A stretch of DNA of 24,897 nt, from contig LUCW03000900.1 in the NCBI GenBank assembly GCA_001586965.3, positions 1-24,897 of the forward strand, read 5' to 3'. This document shows positions 1 through 8,069 of this stretch, piece after piece. Below the pieces are notes generated by a model. The model saw nothing but the letters and a program-made list of their open reading frames with translations, ran no database searches and was not told the origin of the DNA. The stretch's first letter is position 1; each line of letters opens with the position of its first letter. The translations under genes were made by a program, and so were the position numbers. The DNA is from Sphaeroforma sirkka. Taxonomy: Eukaryota; Opisthokonta; Ichthyosporea; Ichthyophonida.

Positions 1-2266
1 CCTGGGCCCTGGCCCTGGGCCCTGGGCCCTGGGCCCTGGGCCCTGGGCCCTGGGCCTGGGCCTGGGCCCTGGGCCCTGGGCCCTGGGCCTGGGCCCTGGG
101 CCCTGGGCCCCTGGCCCTGGGCCCTGGGCCTGGGCCCTGGGCCTGGGCCCTGGGCCCTGGGCCCTGGGCCCCTGGGCCTGGGGGCCCCCTGGGCCTGGGC
201 CCTGGGCCCTGGGCCCTGGGCCCTGGGCCCTGGGCCCTGGGCCCTGGGCCTGGGCCTGGGCCTGGGCCCTGGGCCCTGGGCCTGGGCCTGGGCCCTGGGC
301 CTGGGCCTGGGCCCTGGGCCCTGGGCCTGGGCCCTGGGCCTGGGCCCTGGGGGCCCTGGGCCTGGGCCCTGGGCCCTGGGCCCTGGGCCCTGGGCCCTGG
401 GCCCTGGGCCCTGGGCCCTGGGCCCTGGGCCCTGGGCCTGGGCCCTGGGCCCTGGGCCTGGGCCCTGGGCCTGGGCCCTGGGCCTGGGCCCTGGGCCTGG
501 GCCCTGGGCCCTGGGGGCCTGGGCCCTGGGCCTGGGCCCTGGGCCCTGGGCCCTGGGCCTGGGCCTGGGCCCTGGGCCCTGGGCCTGGGCCCTGGGCCTG
601 GGCCTGGGCCCTGGGCCCTGGGCCTGGGCCCTGGGCCTGGGCCCTGGGCCCTGGCCCTGGGCCCTGGGCCCTGGGCCCTGGGCCAGGCCTGGGCCCTGGG
701 CCTGGGCCTGGGCCTGGGCCCTGGGCCTGGGCCCTGGGCCTGGGCCTGGGCCCTGGGCCTGGGCCCTGGGCCCTGGGCCCTGGGCCCTGGGCCTGGGGCC
801 CCCTGGGCCCTGGGCCCTGGCCTGGGCCTGGGCCCTGGGTCTGGGCCCTGGGCCTGGGCCCTGGGCCTGGGCCCTGGGCCCTGGGCCCTGGGCCCTGGGC
901 CTGGGCCCTGGGCCCTGGGCCCTGGGCCCTGGGCCCTGGGCCTGGGCCCTGGGCCCTGGGGCCCTGGGCCTGGGCCCTGGGCCTGGGCCTGGCCCCCTGG
1001 GCCCTGGGCCCTGGGCCCTGGGCCCTGGGCCCTGGGCCCTGGGCCCTGGGCCCTGGGCCCTGGGCCCTGGGCCTGGGCCCTGGGCCCTGGGCCTGGGCCT
1101 GGGCCCTGGGCCCTGGGCCCTGGGCCCTGGGCCCTGGGCCCTGGGCCCCTGGGCCCTGGGCCCTGGGCCCTGGGCCTGGGCCCTGGGCCCTGGGCCCTGG
1201 GCCCTGGGCCCTGGGCCCTGGGCCCTGGGCCTGGGCCCTGGCCCTGGGCCCTGGGCCCTGGGCCCTGGGCCCTGGGCCCTGGGGCCTGGGCCCTGGGCCC
1301 TGGCCCTGGGCCCCCTGGCCCCTGGGCCCTGGGCCCTGGGCCTGGGCCCTGGGCCCTGGGCCTGGGCCCTGGGCCCTGGGCCCTGGGCCTGGGCCCTGGG
1401 GGCCCTGGGCCCTGGGCCCTGGGCCTGGGCCTGGGCCCTGGGCCCTGGGCCTCAGGCCTGGGCCTGGGCCTAGGGGCCCTGGGCCCTGGGCCTGGGCCCT
1501 GGGCCCTGGGCCTGGGCCTGGGCCTGGCCCTGGGCCTGGGCCCTGGGCCTGGGCCTGGGCCCTGGGCCTGGGCCCTGGGCCTGGGCCTGGGCCTGGGCCT
1601 GGGCCTGGGCCTGGGCCTGGGCCCTGGGCCCTGGGCCCAGGCCCTAAGGCCTGGGCCCTGGCCTGGGCCTGCCTGCCCTGGGCCCTAGGCCCTGGGCCCT
1701 GGGCCTGGGCCCTGGGCCCTGGGCCCTGGGCCCTGGGCCCTGGGCCTGGGCCCTGGGCCCTGGGCCCTGGGCCCTGGGCCCTGGGCCTGGGCCTGGGCCT
1801 GGGCCCTGGGCCCTGGGCCTGGACCCAACAGCCCTGGGCCCTGGGCCCTGGGACCCACCTGGGCCCTGGGCCCCCTGGGCCTGGGCCCTGGGCCCTGGGC
1901 CCTCGGTTGGGCCTGGGCCCTGGGCCCTGGGCCAGGCCCTGGGCCCTGGGCCTGGGGCCCTGGGCCTGGGCCTGGGCCCTGCCTGGCCCTGGGCCTGGGC
2001 CTGGGCCCTGGGCCCTGGGCTACAGCAGGGCCCTGGGCCTGGGCCTGGGCCTGGGCCCGCCCTGGCCCTGGGAGGCCCACCCCCTGGGTCCCTATACCTG
2101 GGCACCTGGGCCCAAAGGCCTGGGATTTACCTGGGCCCTGGGCCCTGGGCCTATACCCTGGGCCCTAAGCCTGGGGCTGGGCCTGGCCCTGGGGCCCTGG
2201 GCCCAAAGGAATCAATATAGTAGAGATGGGCCTTGCCTGGGCCCTAGAACCCTGGGCCCTCAGCCC
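1..2266. repeat. CCCTGGG/CCTGGG tandem array, probable (miscalled) telomere
   Basis: About 2.2 kb of nearly pure 7-bp CCCTGGG units mixed with 6-bp CCTGGG units; no other sequence until about 1830, after which it becomes mixed and fades out near 2266. The unit equals the plant-type telomere repeat CCCTAAA with AAA replaced by GGG, in the same phase. Rare intermediates such as CCCTAAG and CCCTAGG appear in its right part (near 1645, 1685 and 2163). Nanopore basecallers are known to render human CCCTAA as CCCTGG, so the simplest reading is a miscalled telomere at the left contig end; a genuine GC-rich subtelomeric satellite is the alternative. Long open frames here are by-products of the repeat and not genes. 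Confidence 0.9.
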
Positions 2267-2267
2267 C

Positions 2268-3655
2268 TAATGCAATAACCGATGGCGGTCCTTTCGGCTT
2301 TCGGGCTGGGGATCACTTGCACCCGCATAACAAGCTGATGATTTTTCAGTGTTTATACTCTCCAAAATCACATATGGACTATGTTTTATCCCTTTAGCCG
2401 ATAAATCACTCACTGAAGTGATAGACAAACAGTTATTCCAACTAAACTTTGTGCTCCATCGTGCTGTAGGATATATTACATCCACAGCGGCACAGAAAGA
2501 CCCGCCTAAGAGTTTCACACCTACTATGCGTAATTCGATCAAATTTTGTGGCTTGCTTGATGCTCAGGCACTGTGTGAGTGGCAATGTGTAAGTTTAATC
2601 AATCATATTAGTAGAATGTCAATCAGAAATCCACTGCAAGACTATATGAACAAACGCAAATCCGTTTTCACCCCGATGGGACTCACCATGCTCGCTCGCG
2701 AGAACATCTATTTTTATCCATATTATAAACTATACAGACAATTGAAGACTTTCTATACCAAAAAGAACCCAAACAAGGAAGAAGGTGCGCTACACCGCGA
2801 GGGCAGCACGCGAGCTGAGATTTCGGCTCATCTACCCCGGCGAAGAAGAACGCTACCGATTCGACACACCGCTGGAACATCACAGCTTCAGCAGTCTTCT
2901 CTTCCGAGTTCCGACGATCTTCCTGTTCTACATATTACACAGGTTCTGTTTCACGCTAGAAAAGACCCCGGCAGGTCTCGCATGCATCGGCTGTAGCGCT
3001 AGAAAGTTCACTCCACACACTTTACATGTCCCTTCGTGTTAGGTTTGTGTCAAAACTGATCGCACCACAGAAGGCGTAGTAGTTAATAAGACACTGCTAG
3101 ATGCACTTAGTAGTCGCAGGCGCTATACAGACATGCTAACGATTCACGATCAACTAGTATATATACACAAGGGACCGATAGAGACCAAACATACTCATAG
3201 AAAAAGTGTTTCCAGTGCCGCGTTTCATGACTACTGTAGTTCATACGTTACGTGTAAATGGTGCACACCCAGGCAATGAATTTATATGGCCATCACTGGC
3301 TAGTATAGATCGTGGCCAGCAACCCAATAGAGTACTGTGGATTGATAATCCGCAAATAGATTTCAATACGCTTCACCCAGAGGCAGCAGCGTACATAATC
3401 ACACCACAGTATTGGAAACGCACACTACCCAACCACCACATTCACCCCTGTTCGATATAGATCAGGATTTGAAAACAACATCCCAATAGATATCACTCTC
3501 TCCTATATCACTAGCAGTCTAGATCCACCTGATTTTTTACCAAGTGTTGGCAAATATGCCTACGACAGATTTGCATTGACTTGAAGCTGAATAGCAATTA
3601 TATCAACAAACATCCTGCGATGAAACGCCCACCTCCTAGAACACATCCGCCCTAA
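2268..3655 (+). pseudogene. LINE ORF2 C-terminal region, frameshifted
   Basis: Encodes the region after the reverse transcriptase of ORF2, recognisable from FILSKITYGL near 2350 to MKRPPP near the TAA at 3653-3655. Comparison with the open copy C shows several one-base length changes, for example an extra G in the run near 2803 (GAGGGCAGC against GAGGCAGC) and a lost base near 3020 in the zinc-knuckle part, so the frame switches repeatedly. The CIGC half of the zinc motif is visible (LACIGCSARKF), with the H and C of the second half in another frame. Most changes are in short homopolymers and may be sequencing error. No function beyond that of the LINE is expected. Confidence 0.85.
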
Positions 3656-4031
3656 GCGCCTACCGGCAGACACGGCTGCAAATCGCAACCCGGTGATGCG
3701 GTAGTGAGTCCGAGACAGTAGTGCCGCTACTGGTCTCTCTCTCATATTCAGTAATACGAAATGCAAATCGGTCATAGTATATTCTCAGCACTTGTTTCCA
3801 ACCAGTTAGGATTTACAAACTACTACTAAAACAACCCATAGAACTACATACCCAAAGAAACCAAGCCGCATAGCAAACTAAACGCAGCGCAACAGCCCAG
3901 CCATTAGACAGTTCAGTTGGCCTCTACCTGAGAAAACAGGGATTAAGGCACAAACTGCGACACCTGCCGGCCGCACACAGGTCTTCGGACACAAGCCATT
4001 GTATATAGCAATGGCGTGTAAACAAATAAAA
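3656..4031 (+). other. LINE copy A 3' UTR with two hairpins
   Basis: Non-coding 3' end of the LINE. The first hairpin is at 3712-3737, with stems GAGAC/GTCTC and AGTAG/CTACT around the loop TGCCG and a bulged G, framed by TGAG at 3705-3708 and CTCA shortly after it. The second is at 3995-4015, a perfect 7-bp stem GCCATTG/CAATGGC with loop TATATAG, only a few bases before the AAATAAA end. Both recur at the same places in copies B and C. They are candidates for the structure that the LINE reverse transcriptase recognises. Confidence 0.7.
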
Positions 4032-4111
4032 GCCCCTAAGCCCTGGGCCCCTAAACCCTAGGCCTGGCCCTAAAGCCTAAAACCCTAAAACCCTAAAAGC
4101 CCTAAAAGCCT
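4032..4111 (+). repeat. Degenerate telomere-type repeats after LINE A
   Basis: About 80 bp of units of the form CCCTAAA, CCCTAAAA, CCCTAAG, CCCTAGG and CCCTGGG directly after the LINE 3' end. It contains every step between CCCTAAA and CCCTGGG, linking the left GC-rich array to ordinary telomere repeats. Confidence 0.85.
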
Positions 4112-4185
4112 ATTTATATTTTGGCCCTGGCCCTGGGCCCACTTTCGCTGCCCTGAGACCTGGGCCCTCACTGGGCGCCTGGGAC
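4112..4185. repeat. Mixed junction of CCCTGGG units and 22-bp satellite pieces
   Basis: Pieces of the satellite (TATTTATATTTT, ACTTTCGCTG) alternate with CCCTGGG-type units. The same mixing continues at low level up to about 4400 (for example near 4294 and 4379), then stops. Confidence 0.6.
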
Positions 4186-6515
4186 TATTTATATTTCACT
4201 TTTGGACTATTTATATTTCACTTTTTGGACTATTTATATTTCACTTTTTTTGGACTATTTATATTTCACTTTTGGACTATTTATATTTCACTGGGCCTGG
4301 ACTATTTATATTTCACTTTTGGACTATTTTATATTTCACTTTTGGACTATTTATATTTCACTTTTGGACTATTTATGTTTGGGCGCTTTTTATTTCCCTG
4401 GGACTATTTATATTTCGCTTTTGGACTATTTATATTTCGCTTTTGGACTATTTATATTTCGCTTTGGACTATTTATATTTCACTTTTGGACTATGACTTT
4501 TGGACTATTTATATTTCACTTTTGGACTATTTATGTTTCTTTTTCACTTTTGGACTATTTATATTTCACTTTTGGACTATTTATATTTCACTTTTGGACT
4601 ATTTATATTTTCACTTTTGGACTATTTATATTTCTTTTGGACTTTTGGACTTGGATTTATGTTTCTGGGCTTTTGGACTATTTATATTTTCGCTTTTGGA
4701 CTATTTATATTTCACTTTTGGACTATTTATATTTCACTTTTGGACTATTTATATTTCACTTTTGGACTATTTATATTTCACTTTTGGACTATTTATATTT
4801 TCGCTTTTGGACTATTTATATTTCGCTTTGGACTATTTATATTTTCAGCTTTTGGACTATTTATATTTCGCGCGGACTTTGGACTATTTATATTTCACTT
4901 TTGGACTATTTATATTTCACTTTTGGACTATTTATGTTTTTCGCTTTTGGACTATTTATATTTCGCTTTTGGACTATTTATGTTTTCGCTTTTATGGACT
5001 ATTTATATTTTCGACTATTTATGGACTATTTATATTTCGGACTTTTGGACTATTTATGTTTTCGCTTTTGGACTATTTATGTTTCGCTTTTGGACTATTT
5101 ATATGTTTTCACTTTTGGACTATTTATATTTCACTTTTGGACTATTTATATTTCACTTTTGGACTATTTATGTTTCGCTTTTGGACTATTTATGTTTCGC
5201 TTTTGGACTATTTATATTTCGCTTTGGGACTATTTATATTTTATTTATATTTTCACTTTTGGACTATTTTATTTATTTTCTTTTATTTACTTTCGCGCGG
5301 ACTATTTATGTTTCACTTTTGGACTATTTATATTTCACTTTTGGACTATTTATTTTCGCGCGGACTATTTATATTTCGCGCGGACTATTTATTTTTCTTT
5401 TGGACTATTTATATTCACTTTTTTGGACTATTTATATTTCACTTTTGGACTTTGCGGACTATTTATATTTCACTTTTGGACTATTTATATTTATGGACTT
5501 TTATACTTTTGGACTATTTATATTTCGCTTTTGGACTATTTATATTTCACTTTTGGACTATTTATGTTTCACTTTTGGACTATTTATATTTCTTTTGGAC
5601 TACTTTTGGACTATTTATATTTCACTTTTGGACTATTTATATTTCGCTTTTGGACTATTTATATTTCACTTTTGGACTATTTATTTATCATTGGACTATT
5701 TATTTGGACTATTTATATTTCACTTTTGGACTATTTATATTTCACTTTTGGACTATTTATATTTTTTTGGACTATTTATATTTTCGCTTTTGGACTATTT
5801 ATATTTCGCTTTTGGACTATTTATATTTCACTTTTGGACTATTTATATTTCGCTTTTGGACTATTTATATTTCACTTTTGGACTATTTATATTTCGCTTT
5901 TGGACTATTTATATTCACTTTATTTATTTATGTTCGCTTTTGGACTATTTATGTTTTCGACTTTTGGACTATTTATATTTCACTTTTGGACTATTTATAT
6001 TTCACTTTTTTGGACTATTTATATTTCGCTTTTGGACTATTTATATTTCACTTTTGGACTATTTATATTTTCTTTTGGACTATTTATTTTCGCTTTTGGA
6101 CTATTTATATTTCGCTTTTGGACTATTTATATTTCACTTTTTTTGGACTATTTATATTTTTCACTTTTGGACTATTTATATTTCACTTTTGGACTATTTA
6201 TGTTTCACTTTTGGACTATTTATGTTTCACTTTTGGACTATTTATATTTCGCTTTTGGACTATTTATATTTCACTTTTGAACTATTTATATATTTCACTT
6301 TTGGACTATTTATATATTTGGACTATTTATATTTCACTTTTGAACTATTTATATTTCACTTTTGAACTATTTATATTTCACTTTTGAACTATTTATATTT
6401 CACTTTTGAACTATTTATATTTTTTACTTTTGGACTATTTATATTTCACTTTTGAACTATTTTATTTCACTTTTGAACTATTTATATTTCACTTTTGAAC
6501 TATTTATATTTCAAG
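4170..6515. repeat. 22-bp AT-rich satellite, about 105 units
   Basis: The core unit is TTTTGGACTATTTATATTTCAC (given here as TTTTGGACTATT plus TATATTTCAC). Twenty-two is not a multiple of three, so three units give a 22-residue repeat and all three forward frames stay open for over 600 codons. That explains the very long overlapping frames, whose Phe/Trp/Tyr/Leu-rich products (FGLFIFHFWTIYI and the like) are not a credible protein family. Variant units mostly differ by A to G: CAC/CGC, TTATA/TTATG and GAAC/GGAC. The GAAC form dominates only at the right end (about 6270-6515). Some units have lost or gained a few bases. Confidence 0.9.
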
Positions 6516-6612
6516 CACATCTCAAACTGCTGACACTCTCGAATCTCACTTTAGATGTGAACTCAACATACACAGTGCGAAAGTGAAAACAATTCAAAGA
6601 AATCACAAAGAC

Positions 6613-6700
6613 CCCAGAAAATTTTCAATCCGACCCAGAATCGAACACGTGACCGCACCACACCAAACCAGGCAATTTACCACTGGACCAAACAGACCTG
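6613..6700 (-). other. Antisense tRNA-like stretch in the LINE 5' region
   Basis: Read on the minus strand it has an A-box-like TGGTCCAGTGG, about 40 bases of spacer, then a B-box-like TGTTCGATTCT, the order and spacing of a Pol III tRNA promoter. The T stem is poorly paired and I cannot fold a full cloverleaf, so it is a tRNA-derived remnant at best, possibly a SINE head or a small Pol III unit captured by the LINE. Its presence argues that translation does not begin at the upstream ATG at 6583, whose product would be translated antisense tRNA. Confidence 0.5.
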
Positions 6701-6744
6701 TTATCAATCGAAAATCAAATCACTTGATCGTTAGCCGACACTAT

Positions 6745-8069
6745 ATGCGGGGGGGCCCCGCCCTCTGGAGGAGTCCATCAACCCACAGAGTTAGACGAGA
6801 AACTGAAGGCGATTGTACTACCCCTGATAGAGAAGATGACCTACTTCGAGGATTGCATCAAAAGGTATGTTCATCTACAGAAGGGACTCACAAGGTAAGT
6901 AGTGTGGAGGAGATCCTCGCACGTTTAGAGAAATTAGAACACTCAAACAAAACTCTACTAGAGCAGAACCACGCCCTAAAATGTGAAAATGCGAAACTCC
7001 AACAGCAACTTGCATCCAAAAACAACCCACAGAGCACTGCCACAAACCAACACCGTATACGTATCCCAGATACCACAATTACGCACACGCCAGGACTTAT
7101 ACAAACTCCTGCAAACAAGGACAAGCCTACAACGTACAAAGATATGTTGAATCAAACACGCAACTCCTCCTCAAGGGAGGCACAAGCTAATCTATTCCAA
7201 CCCAGCAAGCCACCCTCTATATGGGATTGCCAAGAAGATTGGGATCTCACAGCCTTATACTTTGGTTGCAACACACATGCACTAGAGACGGTACGCTACC
7301 GACAAACAAGCATCTCTCAAATGGCTTTGGAACTTTCATTTGCTGAAATACATCCCCATACTGCACGCGTCATACCTTTACAAGATCGTAGCGCAGTAGA
7401 ACTTGTAGTCCCCACGTTTTGCAATCAAAACTAAACAAATCCTACTTGCTCGTGGTTGGCGCATTAACAAGGGTGCAGACCCCGCTAACGTAACCAACCC
7501 AATCGCAATAGAAGGCGCTCGCAAACGTCTAGAAAATGCTCATACCAGCGCACTGGCTCGCGATAAATGTCCACCACATGCCCTAGGTCCTAACTCACCT
7601 ACTCAGTAGAGTACCGAAACCACCACCAAACCTCCTCAGCCCAGCCCAAACCCAATAGATACCACAACCCCCCAATACTATCCATAATTATACAACCACG
7701 AAAACCACTGACATACGAAACAGCACACACCCACCCACGGGAAAATCTACACCCACAGCACCCGCAACACTACCACCAATCGCAGACCCAAACAACATCA
7801 CGGACAATACTAATTCGTCCTCAAGAAACCCCAAACGAATTATAATTAGTGGAGACGAAGCAAATAGAAACACAGTTAAAGCTAGAATCGAAAATTCAAG
7901 CGATGATGAACACACCGACGAAGTCTCAGAGCACTATATGTCAGATGACGAAATAGCGTCAGTCTTAGGCGATAGTTCGAAATCCCCACAAATATCTGAT
8001 GCAGAAACAGAGAAAGAGCTTGCTGCATTCAAACAAAACCGAACCACTAGTAAGACGAAATCGCAATGA
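6745..8069 (+). CDS. LINE ORF1 protein (nucleic-acid-binding, coiled coil), frame-disrupted
   Basis: ORF1p of LINEs binds the element RNA and helps form the RNP. I prefer the ATG at 6745 because the in-frame ATG at 6583 would translate the antisense tRNA-like stretch. If the G-run after it has one G too many, the next residues read naturally (ELDEKLKAIVLPLIEKM, 6788 on). A coiled coil follows at about 6900-7020 (VEEILARLEKLEHSNKTLL, then heptad-like QNHALKCENAKLQQQL). Then comes a globular part up to about 7520, possibly RRM-like (weak), then a Pro/Thr/Ser-rich linker and a Ser/Asp/Glu-rich acidic tail. Frame changes lie near 6750, 6893 and 7415, and a TAG is at 7607. The TGA at 8067-8069 overlaps the ORF2 ATG. 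I see no CCHC knuckle. Confidence 0.65.

Larger units (their letters stand above)
2268..4031 (+). mobile_element. LINE copy A, 5'-truncated, telomere-tailed
   Basis: The 3' third of a non-LTR retrotransposon. It aligns to LINE copy B from about 10238 onwards and to copy C almost base for base from 2571. It holds the post-RT part of ORF2 and the 3' UTR, ending in AAATAAA (4024-4030), then telomere-like repeats. The left junction abuts the GC-rich telomere-like array, so this is the LINE nearest the presumed chromosome end. Copies A and C form one subfamily; B is clearly diverged in DNA but similar in protein. Confidence 0.9.

Noticed and set aside
1644-2278. Open frames on both strands encoding Gly/Pro/Ala/Gln/Arg-rich proteins
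   Set aside because: They are translations of the CCCTGGG array; low complexity in every frame and no start context or domain.
2267-3775. Minus-strand frames in LINE copy A and the matching ones in B and C (3560-3775, 11472-11746, 12384-12578, 13018-13233)
   Set aside because: Shadows of ORF2 or of the 3' UTR; the repeated product near 3560 and 13018 only reflects the repeated LINE UTR.
4202-6387. Three overlapping frames of 600-720 codons, Phe/Trp/Tyr-rich, looking like a giant membrane protein
   Set aside because: A stop-free 22-bp repeat keeps all frames open; the protein is a mere reading of the satellite, with a 22-residue period equal in the three frames.
4170-6515. CRISPR-like array (short regular repeats)
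   Set aside because: No unique spacers between units; a simple head-to-tail satellite in a eukaryotic setting.
6583-6744. Upstream ATG at 6583 as the start of LINE ORF1
   Set aside because: Its first residues translate the antisense tRNA-like stretch and an otherwise non-coding 5' region; ATG 6745 fits better.
6890-6905. GTAAGT at 6895 as an intron donor in LINE ORF1
   Set aside because: No matching acceptor that restores a better frame was seen; a one-base length error explains the frame change more simply.
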